This document shows, piece by piece, positions 53,485 through 61,921 of a stretch of DNA of 64,000 nucleotides. The notes beneath the pieces were generated by a model. It searched no databases. It was not told where the DNA came from and saw only the letters and a list, made by a program, of their open reading frames with translations. Position 1 is the stretch's first letter. The number at the start of each line of letters is the position of its first letter. The DNA comes from JBCLLP01 sp039738635 (GTDB lineage Bacteria; Patescibacteriota; Saccharimonadia; CAILAD01; BJGX01): positions 1 through 64,000 of the forward strand of contig JBCLLN010000003.1 in assembly GCA_039738635.1 (NCBI GenBank), given 5' to 3'. The translations under genes were made by a program, and so were the position numbers.

Positions 53485-54171
53485 TCATATTTTATCTTTT
53501 AAATGAGGGTACTTGTCTCTGAGGGCTTGTTTGTCGGACCTGGGGAGGCTATCAAGGTAGAGGTCACCACCAATGGTGGTGGGTAGGGTTAGGCCCTCAG
53601 CGCTGGTGAGGTTGCTGAGGTCGAGGCCGCCACCAATGGTGGTGGGGAGGGTTAGACCCTCGGTGCTAGTGAGGCCATTGAGGTAGAGCTTGCCACCAAT
53701 GGTGGTGATAGGGAGAGTTAGGTCCTTGGCGCTAGTGAGGTTGTAGAGGCTGAGGCCGCCACCAATGGTGGTGGGGAGGGTTAGGCCTTCGGCACTGGTC
53801 AGGCCGTGGAGGTCGAGGTAGCCATTAACTACGGCTTCTTGGCTTGCTTCGTCATATTCTACTTCTAGCCTACCTACTTTTTCTTGTACTTCCTGTGGAG
53901 TATAAGTGCCATCTTGAATCAACCATTGCTTCATAGCTTCAATTTGGGCCTGGGCCTCTAGGATTTTGGCTTCAGGGCTGTTGGCTTGACGCTCTCTAGC
54001 TCTTTCATCTACTTCACTCTTAGCTTGGGCAAAAATATCTCCCCTCTCGGCTTGTTTAGCTTGGAGTTGAGCTCTTAGAGGGTCAGTATTATATGGATCA
54101 AATCTAACTCCCTTAGGGTTAGATTTATTGATGGCATCTATAAATTCGCGGGGGGTGTAGATTTCTGACAT
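53485..54171 (-). CDS. repeat protein with 21-residue leucine-rich-like repeats (paralogue, intact cap)
   Basis: 228 residues. Residues 1-115 are helical and charged, unlike the N-terminal region of the 635-residue relative. From about 118 there are four 21- or 22-residue repeats of the same consensus, L-T-S-A-E-G-L-T-L-P-T-T-I-G-G, then a C-terminal cap with A-L-R-D-K-Y-P-H-L. The cap is in frame here, in contrast to the other locus. One repeat has an extra Ile. Promoter and 3' flank also match the other locus. No signal peptide; function unknown. Confidence 0.83.
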   Translation of the reverse strand: MSEIYTPREFIDAINKSNPKGVRFDPYNTDPLRAQLQAKQAERGDIFAQAKSEVDERARERQANSPEAKILEAQAQIEAMKQWLIQDGTYTPQEVQEKVGRLEVEYDEASQEAVVNGYLDLHGLTSAEGLTLPTTIGGGLSLYNLTSAKDLTLPITTIGGKLYLNGLTSTEGLTLPTTIGGGLDLSNLTSAEGLTLPTTIGGDLYLDSLPRSDKQALRDKYPHLKDKI

Positions 54172-54193
54172 TTGTAGTAATACTTATGTATTT

Positions 54194-54223
54194 ATTATAC
54201 TGTAGTTATGATGGTTATAGCAA
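54194..54223 (-). promoter_or_regulatory. promoter of the 228-residue repeat protein
   Basis: TTGCTA (54218-54223) and TATAAT (54194-54199) on the minus strand, 18-base spacer, the same as at 16769-16798, followed by a leader of about 16-20 bases. Confidence 0.7.
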
Positions 54224-54350
54224 AAGCCCCAAGGAATTAGCGATTTTAAAGTATGTCCAGTATATCTAGACAACAGATAGCTTTTATGCTATAGTCTTTG
54301 ATATTACTAGCAAAGCTCTGCTCTAGGGCTTTTATTTTAACTATAAATAT

Positions 54351-56177
54351 ATGACTAATCCCAGCAACATTCGCAATATCGCTATTATAGCTCACGTTGA
54401 TCATGGTAAGACTACCTTGGTCGATGGCCTCTTAAAGCAATCTAACTCCTTTAGAGAGAATCAGGCCGAAATGAGCCAAACCACCATCCTTGATACTGGC
54501 GATCTAGAGCGCGAGCGAGGCATAACCATCTCTGCCAAACAGGCTGCCGTACACTATGGCGACACCAAGATAAATATTATCGATACGCCCGGCCACGCTG
54601 ACTTTTCTGGTGAAGTAGAGCGGACTCTTAATATGGCCGATGGAGTGCTGTTAATTGTAGATGCTCAGGAAGGTCCTATGCCCCAAACCAAGTTTGTACT
54701 ACAAAAAGCCCTCGCACTTGGCCTCAAGCCAGTAGTAGTAATCAATAAAATCGACAAAAAAGATGCTCGCATCCAGGATGTTGAGAACGAGATCAGTAAC
54801 TTATTCCTAGATTTAGCTACCACCGAGGACCAGCTAGAGTTCCCTGTTTATTATGCTATTGGCCGAGACGGTGTAGCCTGGAGTGAGATACCCCAAGATA
54901 TGACCCTAGCTGCTGATTTGACGCCAATTTTTGAAGCTATCCTTAATCACATCCCAGCACCAGATGCCGACATTATTGCTCCCTACCAAATGCTAGTGAC
55001 CGCCCTAGACTGGGACAATTACCAAGGCAAGTATTGTATTGGTCGAGTCCGTCGAGGCACCATTAAGCCCGGACAGGCTGTTGTAGTGATAGATACTAAA
55101 GGAGTGGTCAAAAACTCCAAAGTAGCTAAGGTCTTTGTTAATAAAGGCTTGAATCGCAAAGAAGTAGCCGAGGCCCAGGCCGGTGATATTGTAGCTCTGA
55201 CTGGAATTGATGAAGTTACTATTGGTGCTACCCTAGCCGACCCCAGCAACCCTGAAGTCTTACCGATGATGGATATTGCACCTCCCACCCTACAGATTGG
55301 TATCGGCCCTAACACCTCGCCTTTTGCTGGCAGGGAAGGCACCCAAACAACCTCCAGGCAAATAGCAGCTAGGCTTCGTAAAGAACTCGAGACCAATGTC
55401 GGGCTACTAGTGGATGAGCGAGGCACTCAATTCCTGGTATCTGGAAGAGGTGAATTACACCTTTCTGTACTTATTGAAACCCTGCGTAGAGAAGGCTTTG
55501 AGCTAGAAGTAGGACGGCCCCAAGTTATTACCAAATCAGAAGATGGGCAAACCTTGGAGCCTATTGAGGAGCTAACAATTGAAGTAGCGAACGAATATGT
55601 TGGTGCCGTCCAGGCCGAGCTAGGTCAGCGCCGAGCAATCATTAAAGACCAGCGCCCCACTGCCAAGAACACCACCGAGCTTATTTATGAGCTCCCCACC
55701 AGAACATTGCTAGGTCTGCGCAATGTCCTACTCACCAGTACTAAGGGAACTGTTATTATGAACAGCTTATCTATTGGCTATGCTCCCGCCTCTCGGGCTC
55801 TTCAGCAGCTCCGTAAAGGGGCGCTGATAGCATCTGAGGCAGGTACCGCCACCCCTTACAGCCTGAGTACTGTGGAGTCCCGTGGGACTGCCTATATTGC
55901 CCCTGGCACCAAAGTCTATGCCGGTATGGTTATTGGGCTTAATACTCGCAAGGAAGATATGGAGATAAATGTCGCCAAGGAAAAAAAGCTCACCAATGTC
56001 CGAGCCTCAGGCTCCGATGACGCCATAAAACTCGTACCCTTTACTAATCTTAGTCTAGAGCAAGCAATTGATTTTATTGAAAGCGATGAACTCCTAGAGG
56101 TTACTCCGGCTAGTATTAGAATCCGTAAAAAACACCTCACCTCACACGAACGCAAAAAAGCTCAGAACAAGCGGTAA
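54351..56177 (+). CDS. typA: translational GTPase TypA/BipA
   Basis: 608 residues. G1 is A-H-V-D-H-G-K-T-T, G2 is in R-G-I-T-I, G3 is D-T-P-G-H-A-D-F and G4 is N-K-I-D. Domains II, III and V and the TypA-specific C-terminal domain follow. It binds ribosomes like EF-G and helps ribosome assembly under stress or cold. It stands alone, divergent from the 228-residue repeat protein. Confidence 0.96.
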   Translation: MTNPSNIRNIAIIAHVDHGKTTLVDGLLKQSNSFRENQAEMSQTTILDTGDLERERGITISAKQAAVHYGDTKINIIDTPGHADFSGEVERTLNMADGVLLIVDAQEGPMPQTKFVLQKALALGLKPVVVINKIDKKDARIQDVENEISNLFLDLATTEDQLEFPVYYAIGRDGVAWSEIPQDMTLAADLTPIFEAILNHIPAPDADIIAPYQMLVTALDWDNYQGKYCIGRVRRGTIKPGQAVVVIDTKGVVKNSKVAKVFVNKGLNRKEVAEAQAGDIVALTGIDEVTIGATLADPSNPEVLPMMDIAPPTLQIGIGPNTSPFAGREGTQTTSRQIAARLRKELETNVGLLVDERGTQFLVSGRGELHLSVLIETLRREGFELEVGRPQVITKSEDGQTLEPIEELTIEVANEYVGAVQAELGQRRAIIKDQRPTAKNTTELIYELPTRTLLGLRNVLLTSTKGTVIMNSLSIGYAPASRALQQLRKGALIASEAGTATPYSLSTVESRGTAYIAPGTKVYAGMVIGLNTRKEDMEINVAKEKKLTNVRASGSDDAIKLVPFTNLSLEQAIDFIESDELLEVTPASIRIRKKHLTSHERKKAQNKR

Positions 56178-56350
56178 TACACCAAAACAAAAAAGCTCCT
56201 TCGTTTATAATATTTACGGGCAAAGACACTATTAATATATATGACTTTGAACAGGTAGAGGAGCCTAAAAACCCCCATTTGAAATGCTGTCAAGCATAGC
56301 GGAATAATAACTTCTAACCTGTTAAACTACCAACTAATAGGCCAATATAC

Positions 56351-56379
56351 TTGACAAACATGCTTATGCTTGGTATAAT
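56351..56379 (+). promoter_or_regulatory. consensus promoter of the Rpf-like gene
   Basis: TTGACA (56351-56356), 17 bases, TATAAT (56374-56379): a perfect housekeeping-sigma promoter, the strongest in the window. Confidence 0.88.
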
Positions 56380-56385
56380 ATGCGC

Positions 56386-56545
56386 TGTTCAATTGAGAGA
56401 CCCTAATTCAGGGCTCTTTTCAGTTGAGCACCAAGCATAAGAGTGTACTCATTTGTGAGGTCGAACGCACTCTTTTGATAGCAGTACATTAAACGGAGAA
56501 GGTTAATCGGGGACAGCCCTAGTAATAAGGCCTACCTACCAACCT
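56386..56545 (+). promoter_or_regulatory. structured 5' leader of the Rpf-like gene
   Basis: About 160 bases lie between the expected transcription start and the ATG. Hairpin A (56386-56430) pairs TGTTCAATTG with CAGTTGAGCA and, inside, AGAG and CCCT with AGGG and CTCT. Hairpin B (56439-56474) pairs AAGAGTG with CACTCTT and is followed by TT. The start codon has no nearby Shine-Dalgarno. A riboswitch or attenuator is plausible; I could not match a known family. Confidence 0.55.
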
Positions 56546-57106
56546 ATGCGTAACATTTACATCGCAGTTTTTACTACTTTCGTAGTTCTGCAACAGGCAA
56601 TTAACCCTGTACAAATCCCTATTGCCGCGACAGCCCTGGCTTCAAGCCAGCCTGCCAGTACAGCAAAACAAAACTACAATCTAAACCTTAATACCAATAC
56701 TCTCGCTATTGAGCTAAAGGATGAGCGTCCTAGCTTCGATGATGCCATTCTTAAGCCATTGCGCGTGGCCCAAGAAGCCAAAAAGGCCCAAGATGAAGCT
56801 GCTGCTAAGGCCCTTATTGTGGCCTCTAGACCAGTATCGACCCCTAGAGCACCATTGGTGATAGGTGGTGATGATGTTTGGGCTCAATTGCGCTACTGTG
56901 AGGCTGGTGGTAACTACACCACTAACACCGGTAACGGCTACTTTGGTGCTTACCAGTACAACCTCTCTACCTGGGGTAACTATGGCGGTTTTGCCCGCCC
57001 CGACCTTGCTCCTCCTGAAGTTCAGGACGCCAAGGCTCGTGAAACCCAGGCTGCCCGTGGATGGTCTCCATGGCCATCATGTGCTCGCCGTCTAGGTCTT
57101 TTATAA
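56546..57106 (+). CDS. resuscitation-promoting-factor-like muralytic enzyme
   Basis: 186 residues: a signal-peptide-like start (to about residue 34), a low-complexity linker, and a C-terminal Rpf/transglycosylase-like domain (110-186) with W-A-Q-L-R-Y-C-E-A-G-G-N-Y, catalytic Glu119, and Cys118 and Cys179 positioned for the family disulfide. Rpf proteins cleave peptidoglycan glycan strands outside the cell and are best known from Actinobacteria, where they wake dormant cells. In an epibiont it could act on its own or its host's wall. A strong terminator follows. Confidence 0.92.
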   Translation: MRNIYIAVFTTFVVLQQAINPVQIPIAATALASSQPASTAKQNYNLNLNTNTLAIELKDERPSFDDAILKPLRVAQEAKKAQDEAAAKALIVASRPVSTPRAPLVIGGDDVWAQLRYCEAGGNYTTNTGNGYFGAYQYNLSTWGNYGGFARPDLAPPEVQDAKARETQAARGWSPWPSCARRLGLL

Positions 57107-57136
57107 CCTAGGCTTACAAGAGTACAGATCTAAAGC

Positions 57137-57168
57137 AATAACCCCCGCTCATTTTAGCGGGGGTTATT
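57137..57168. terminator. bidirectional intrinsic terminator
   Basis: AATAACCCCCGCT and AGCGGGGGTTATT form a GC-rich stem between the convergent Rpf gene and the 36-residue peptide gene. Confidence 0.9.
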
Positions 57169-57200
57169 GTATGTCTATTGTATGTCTAGCGAATAGCTAC

Positions 57201-57311
57201 CTACTGGCAAACCTCACACTCGTCAAGCTCGCTAGGGTCTATCGGGCAAGTCATTATCTTATCCCAATCGTCATTACTAATTGATCCTGAAGTTTTGGCC
57301 GTTTCTGGCAT
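57201..57311 (-). CDS. 36-residue cysteine-containing peptide
   Basis: A complete short gene: ATG at 57311, AAGGAGG ten bases upstream, a minus-strand promoter at 57357-57385 and the shared terminator downstream. The peptide has an acidic, hydrophilic start and ends T-C-P-I-D-P-S-E-L-D-E-C-E-V-C-Q, with three cysteines in a C-x9-C-x2-C pattern in the last third. There is no signal peptide and no modification enzyme nearby. It could bind metal or be a modified-peptide precursor; neither is shown. Confidence 0.75.
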   Translation of the reverse strand: MPETAKTSGSISNDDWDKIMTCPIDPSELDECEVCQ

Positions 57312-57356
57312 AATCTACTTTCCTCCTTTTGTTTATTTTTCTTAAAGCTTGTATCT

Positions 57357-57385
57357 ATCATACTAGAGCATAAATGGTTTGTAAA
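57357..57385 (-). promoter_or_regulatory. promoter of the 36-residue peptide gene
   Basis: Minus-strand TTTACA (57380-57385) and TATGAT (57357-57362) with a 17-base spacer, about 45 bases before the ATG. Confidence 0.68.
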
Positions 57386-57533
57386 TAGTGTTTGGAAAGT
57401 TTTTTATTACACCATATATAGCGTGCCAGGATACCTTGCAAACACTAATACGGGTAGTATTATATGGTTACTTACGAATATAGCCCGTACAGAACCACAT
57501 ATTGAAGTCTAGATTTAGCCAGCTAGACTAGTT

Positions 57534-57563
57534 TTGGCAATTGTTTAACATAAGAGCTATAAT
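57534..57563 (+). promoter_or_regulatory. promoter of the LOG-family gene
   Basis: TTGGCA (57534-57539), 18 bases, TATAAT (57558-57563). Only nine bases separate the -10 box from the ATG, so the mRNA probably has almost no leader. Confidence 0.72.
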
Positions 57564-57572
57564 AATAACAGT

Positions 57573-58268
57573 ATGGATAAAACTAAGCTACCACCACTAA
57601 CATCAGCCGAAATTCTTGAGTCGTGCAACGAGCTCTATGGCAACGAAAATAGCGAGCGAGTATGCCGTATTAGCGAGGAGATATCTCAAGGCTTAGAACT
57701 TATCAATAAATACCCCAAAAAAGTAACCTTCTTTGGCTCCGCTAGGTTTGGCGAAAACCACCCTGAGTACCAAAAAGCCCGCCAGCTTGCCCATCGGCTC
57801 TCCAAGGAGCTAGATTATACGGTAGTTACTGGTGGTGGCGGGGGAATTATGGAGGCCGCCAATAGGGGCGCAAAGGAGGCTGGGGGCAACTCTATCGGGG
57901 CTAATATTCAGCTTCCCCAGGAGCAGGTCACCAACCCCTATATAACCCAAGCTATCCCCTTTAGGTACTTTTTTACCAGAAAGGTAGTTTTGAGTTTTGC
58001 CTCCAGGATGTATATTTACTTTCCGGGCGGATTTGGCACCCTAGATGAATTCTATGAAATTCTAACTCTAGTGCAAACCGCCAAAATCAACAAAGTCCCA
58101 ATTGTCTGCGTGGGGGCTTACTTCTGGGAAACACTTAATACCCACCTTCACCACGGCCTAATGCTACCTGCTGGGACTATCGACGATATTGATATGAGCC
58201 TCTACACCATTACCGATGATGAGGATACCATTATGCAGATAGCCCGCCACGCCCAGTCCCGCCAATAA
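57573..58268 (+). CDS. LOG-family (TIGR00730-type) nucleotide phosphoribohydrolase
   Basis: 231 residues, Rossmann fold. The family motif P-G-G-F-G-T-L-D-E is present near 150, preceded by G-G-G-G-G-I-M-E-A-A-N-R-G-A. LOG enzymes release bases from nucleoside 5'-monophosphates (cytokinin activation in plants; nucleotide salvage in bacteria). There is no Shine-Dalgarno before the ATG. Confidence 0.9.
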   Translation: MDKTKLPPLTSAEILESCNELYGNENSERVCRISEEISQGLELINKYPKKVTFFGSARFGENHPEYQKARQLAHRLSKELDYTVVTGGGGGIMEAANRGAKEAGGNSIGANIQLPQEQVTNPYITQAIPFRYFFTRKVVLSFASRMYIYFPGGFGTLDEFYEILTLVQTAKINKVPIVCVGAYFWETLNTHLHHGLMLPAGTIDDIDMSLYTITDDEDTIMQIARHAQSRQ

Positions 58269-58361
58269 TGATAATCTTTTAAAAAGCTCTTAAAATTTAC
58301 TAGCTTAATTGCTATAATAATTATTCAACTATGGTAAAAATGGAAGATATTAGGAGGAAAA

Positions 58362-58745
58362 ATGGAAGATAAAACACCACTAGAGGCAATACATAGACTT
58401 TTGCCAGAAATAACTGAGTCCAAGGAAAAGCTTCGCACCATTCGCGAGCAACTTAAGGATATTATGGAACGCAGCGATGAGTACCGTAAGCTAGAAGAAG
58501 AAATTAAAGAGCTCTCCATTAAGCGTCTTGAGGCCAAGCAACTGCTACTGGCCGACAGGGAGTTCCAGAAAATTAATGCTGATCTGGATGATGAAAAGCT
58601 CAAACAAAAAGACCTCCAAGAAATATTAAGCCACTACCTTGTAAGCTACTATGACGATACCAAAAAAACCGAAATAACCGACAGCTCCGGCGAAACCCGC
58701 CAGCTACTCTTGTCTGCCAAGCTAGGCAAGGCTACGGCTAGCTAA
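58362..58745 (+). CDS. coiled-coil protein of unknown function
   Basis: 127 residues, almost wholly charged helix (about 15-100) with heptad-like Leu spacing and a short beta-like C-terminus. AGGAGG lies just upstream of the ATG at 58362, and TATAAT at 58313-58318 gives a normal leader. No known domain is recognised. It could be a small structural or chaperone-like protein. Confidence 0.75.
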   Translation: MEDKTPLEAIHRLLPEITESKEKLRTIREQLKDIMERSDEYRKLEEEIKELSIKRLEAKQLLLADREFQKINADLDDEKLKQKDLQEILSHYLVSYYDDTKKTEITDSSGETRQLLLSAKLGKATAS

Positions 58746-58788
58746 TAGGTTTGACCTATGGGCTAAATTCTGCTACTATAGCTTGATT

Positions 58789-59163
58789 ATGAAAGCTAAC
58801 TTACACCCCCCAATTATGACTACAAAAGTTAACTGCCTCGGATGTGGCAATAGCTTTGAATCAACATCTACAGTCGATGCGATAACTGTTGATGTCTGTA
58901 GCCAATGCCATCCATTCTACACTGGCAAGCAAAAGCTAATAGATACGGCCGGTAGAGTCGATCGCTTCCGAGCTCGTAGTGCTACAGCAAAATCTCGCCG
59001 AGATGACTTGGGCAAGAAAGCCATTAAAACAGCCCTCCGCAAGAAAGCTAAAGTGCTCAAGGCTGAGCCAGTTAAATCAGAGAATAAGCCTGCCCCTAAA
59101 TCAAGTCCTAAATCTCAAAATCCCCCCAAGATAAAACCTCTGAATAAAATTTCTGAGCAATAA
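58789..59163 (+). CDS. rpmE: 50S ribosomal protein bL31 with long basic C-terminal tail
   Basis: 124 residues from the ATG at 58789. The L31 core has four zinc-ligand cysteines (16, 19, 37, 40) and the C-H-P-F-Y-T-G-K-Q-K motif, i.e. the zinc-containing form. About 55 extra residues rich in Lys and Pro follow (70-124), longer than in E. coli bL31 (70 residues). It ends 51 bases before prfA, with a terminator in between. Confidence 0.94.
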   Translation: MKANLHPPIMTTKVNCLGCGNSFESTSTVDAITVDVCSQCHPFYTGKQKLIDTAGRVDRFRARSATAKSRRDDLGKKAIKTALRKKAKVLKAEPVKSENKPAPKSSPKSQNPPKIKPLNKISEQ

Positions 59164-59181
59164 ATAATAATTTTAGCCAAT

Positions 59182-59211
59182 AATACCCTATAATTAGGGT
59201 ATTATTTTTTT
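59182..59211 (+). terminator. rpmE terminator directly before prfA
   Basis: AATACCCTA, TAAT, TAGGGTATT then ATTTTTTT, ending three bases before the prfA ATG. The loop contains TATAAT (59189-59194), which could serve as the -10 box of prfA. Confidence 0.82.
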
Positions 59212-59214
59212 ATC

Positions 59215-60282
59215 ATGAGCACTATCGATAACACCATCATAGATGACACCCGAGCCGAGCTGGAATCCTTGTCAGCTCAGTTAGCTGACCCTAAATTATA
59301 TACTAGCCCCGACTCTAGTAAGCTAGTCAATAGGCAGCGAGAGCTGACTGACAAGCTGGCCTTATTTGAGCAAGTCAAAAAAGCTCAAGGTGATTTAGCG
59401 ACTGCTATTGAAATGCAAGCCGACCCCGAAATGAAAGACTTTGCCACCGAAGAAGCCGTTCGCTTAAGAAGCGAGATAGGGCGTCTTGAAGATAAGGTTA
59501 AGTTAGCCCTAATTCCAGTTGATCCTAATGATAGCAAGAACGCCATAATTGAAATCCGAGCTGGCGCTGGAGGTGATGAAAGCAGTATATTTGCAGGCGA
59601 TCTACTGCGAATGTATGCCCGCTATTGCGAGGATAATGGCCTCAAACTCCAATTACTGAGCGAAAGTCCTAATCCAGTGGGTGGATACAAGGAAGTTATC
59701 GCCCAAATCAGCGGTGCGGCTCCTTATGGCGTGCTCAAATACGAGTCAGGCGTGCACCGCGTCCAGCGGGTACCTGTGACTGAAAGTGCTGGGCGAATTC
59801 ACACCAGCACAGCTACGGTGGCGGTCTTGCCTGAGGCCCAAGAGCACGATATAGAAATCAACCAAAATGAACTCCGCGTAGATGTCTATCGCAGTAGTGG
59901 TAATGGCGGGCAAAGTGTCAATACCACCGATAGCGCTGTGCGTATCACGCACCTTCCCTCTGGAATTGTTGTAACTTGTCAGGACGAAAAATCCCAGCTT
60001 AAGAACAAGCTCAAGGCTATGAGTGTCTTGCGATCTAGGCTTTTAGATAGGCGTGAACAGGAAGAAGCTAAAAAACTCGGCGATCAGCGCCGCGGCCAAA
60101 TTGGTACAGGTGATAGGAGCGAAAAGATTCGTACCTACAATTTTCCCCAGGACCGAGTAAGCGACCACCGTATTGGCTATACTACTCATAATCTAAATAA
60201 AATTATGGATGGGGGTATCGGTGAGTTACTTAACGCCCTGAGCAATGCAGCCAACCAAAAATCTCTATCCGAGAATATATGA
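59215..60282 (+). CDS. prfA: peptide chain release factor 1
   Basis: 355 residues. The G-G-Q motif is in S-G-N-G-G-Q-S-V-N-T-T-D, and the stop-recognition motif P-V-T is in R-V-P-V-T-E-S-A-G-R, identifying RF1 (UAA and UAG). It overlaps prmC by four bases (ATGA), so the factor and its methylase are co-translated. Confidence 0.96.
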   Translation: MSTIDNTIIDDTRAELESLSAQLADPKLYTSPDSSKLVNRQRELTDKLALFEQVKKAQGDLATAIEMQADPEMKDFATEEAVRLRSEIGRLEDKVKLALIPVDPNDSKNAIIEIRAGAGGDESSIFAGDLLRMYARYCEDNGLKLQLLSESPNPVGGYKEVIAQISGAAPYGVLKYESGVHRVQRVPVTESAGRIHTSTATVAVLPEAQEHDIEINQNELRVDVYRSSGNGGQSVNTTDSAVRITHLPSGIVVTCQDEKSQLKNKLKAMSVLRSRLLDRREQEEAKKLGDQRRGQIGTGDRSEKIRTYNFPQDRVSDHRIGYTTHNLNKIMDGGIGELLNALSNAANQKSLSENI

Positions 60283-61103
60283 ACATTAGAGAGGCTCTAC
60301 TAAAAGCCCAGGAAAGGCTTGTGGCTGCCAAGGTCAGCAACCCTCGGCTAGACTCAGAAATACTCTTAGCCGATAGCCTAGCTCGCACCAGAGAGTGGCT
60401 GATAACTAGCGACGATTACGCCCTAACCATCGCTCAGCAAAAAAGCTATGATGGGCGTATTGCCCGCCGCGTTGCCCGTGAGCCTGTCTCTTATATTACC
60501 AACAAATTAGAGTTTTATGGCATTGAATTATATATTGATAACAGAGTCTTGTCTCCCCGTATTGAAACTGAGCCCCTAGCCGAGCAAGCTATTAAAAATG
60601 CCCCTCGTAATTCCACCCTGATAGATATCGGCACAGGAAGTGGGGCAATAGCAATTGCTATTGCCAAGCACCGCCCAGACCTTAGCATTGTTGCTACCGA
60701 AATATCAAATGGCGCCCTAGATGTTGCCATACTTAATGCCAAAAGTATCCTTGGACCGAACCACAATATTAGCTTTGTGATATCTGATATATGGGCTGGG
60801 CTAAATCAACGCTACGCCACGGTAGTTACTAACCTCCCCTATGTTTCAAAGGATTATCTACCCCAGATGATGCCAGAGGTAACCAAGGAGCCTGCTATAG
60901 CGCTATATGGAGGTAAGGGTGATGGCTTGCAGTTATATCGCCGATTCTACCAGGGCCTTACCAGCCATCTAGCAAGCCCGGCGTTGGTCTATCACGAGTC
61001 AGATCCCTGGCAACATCAACAGCTAATTGAGCTTGCCAAACTAGCGGGGCTGAGACTAGTATTTGAACAGTATTTGATTCTCGGCTTCAGTAGCCAGCGC
61101 TAG
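60279..61103 (+). CDS. prmC: release factor glutamine methyltransferase PrmC
   Basis: 274 residues. An N-terminal helical domain binds the release factor; the Rossmann domain has D-I-G-T-G-S-G-A-I-A-I (116-126). The catalytic N-P-P-Y motif reads N185-L-P-Y188, retaining Asn and Tyr but with Leu at the second position. It methylates the GGQ glutamine of RF1 and RF2. It ends two bases from the convergent membrane protein gene. Confidence 0.94.
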   Translation: MNIREALLKAQERLVAAKVSNPRLDSEILLADSLARTREWLITSDDYALTIAQQKSYDGRIARRVAREPVSYITNKLEFYGIELYIDNRVLSPRIETEPLAEQAIKNAPRNSTLIDIGTGSGAIAIAIAKHRPDLSIVATEISNGALDVAILNAKSILGPNHNISFVISDIWAGLNQRYATVVTNLPYVSKDYLPQMMPEVTKEPAIALYGGKGDGLQLYRRFYQGLTSHLASPALVYHESDPWQHQQLIELAKLAGLRLVFEQYLILGFSSQR

Positions 61104-61105
61104 CT

Positions 61106-61921
61106 CTAGCCTGTACTTGTCCAGCGATTCAATATTAGTACTGCCACAAAAACAACTATTGTAACTGTCAGATACTCAAACACAATGCTTTTTTTGAGAG
61201 TACGCTTTTTATAGTGATAATATATTCCGCCCCAGCCATAGGCTAGCGATGTGGTGATGGCTGAAAACTGTGAAATAATAATAGGAATATGAGGTATTTG
61301 ATATAGCACAGTCCATCTTGATGCCAGCCAGGCCAGCTCTACTACCAGCAATCCCCATAAGGCCGCAAGAATTTGTGGCTTACTGGTAAAATCTAGCAAC
61401 CACCAAAGTGCAATTAATGAATTAACTGCCCACAAGAGTAGCATTACTAGCACTACTGGCCAGCTCCAATACGCCGTTAGTAAGCTAGCAAAAGAAGTAC
61501 TAACCAGAATAGATAATATTGCCAGAGCATTATCAAGTATGATATTAGGCTCGGCCTGAATTTCTAGATGACACAATAGGCCATATACTAGCGCACAAAA
61601 CGCCATACATATTAACAATACCGCTGGAGGTGTATTGGTGATGTCATAGATGGTAAAAAAATAAAACATACTGATAATAACCCACAGTAATGGCCTAAGC
61701 GACTTAGTAATAATAGCTCTGGCTTTAGTGGTCACTAAAATTCGCCGAAACAGAAAGTAATTAATAGCCATTAGCATTGGGATTACCAATAAGGGATATG
61801 GCGTGGAATAAAAAATTCCCATCGCCAACACTGCCATCAGCCCACTAATAACTACTATCAAGCGCTGCCCCTGAGAAAAGAGATTTATTCTTTTAATTGC
61901 TGTTTTGAGGCTCATAATCAT
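61106..61921 (-). CDS. polytopic membrane protein of unknown function
   Basis: 271 residues with about eight transmembrane helices and a short basic cytoplasmic N-terminus (L-K-T-A-I-K-R-I). No recognised motif or charged active site. It overlaps the LCP protein gene by 29 bases, so it may belong to the same envelope function. Confidence 0.7.
   Translation of the reverse strand: MIMSLKTAIKRINLFSQGQRLIVVISGLMAVLAMGIFYSTPYPLLVIPMLMAINYFLFRRILVTTKARAIITKSLRPLLWVIISMFYFFTIYDITNTPPAVLLICMAFCALVYGLLCHLEIQAEPNIILDNALAILSILVSTSFASLLTAYWSWPVVLVMLLLWAVNSLIALWWLLDFTSKPQILAALWGLLVVELAWLASRWTVLYQIPHIPIIISQFSAITTSLAYGWGGIYYHYKKRTLKKSIVFEYLTVTIVVFVAVLILNRWTSTG

Larger units (their letters stand above)
56178..56545 (+). 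other. 368-base gap: typA 3' end, promoter and structured leader of the Rpf gene
   Basis: No coding frame is seen. The first half has short inverted repeats (AACAGGT/ACCTGTT at about 56250-56325, ATGCT/AGCAT). The second half is the Rpf promoter and leader. Confidence 0.6.
57107..57572. other. 466-base gap between the Rpf and LOG genes
   Basis: It contains the terminator at 57137-57168, the 36-residue peptide gene with its promoter, and the LOG promoter at 57534-57563. The stretch 57390-57530 is AT-rich and I see nothing specific in it. Confidence 0.7.

Noticed and set aside
56386..56545. Rpf leader as a clear c-di-AMP (ydaO) riboswitch
   Set aside because: A short stretch (GGTTAATCGGGGACAGCCC) is loosely similar, but the conserved core segments of the family are not recognisable by eye. 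It is left as a question for a covariance search.
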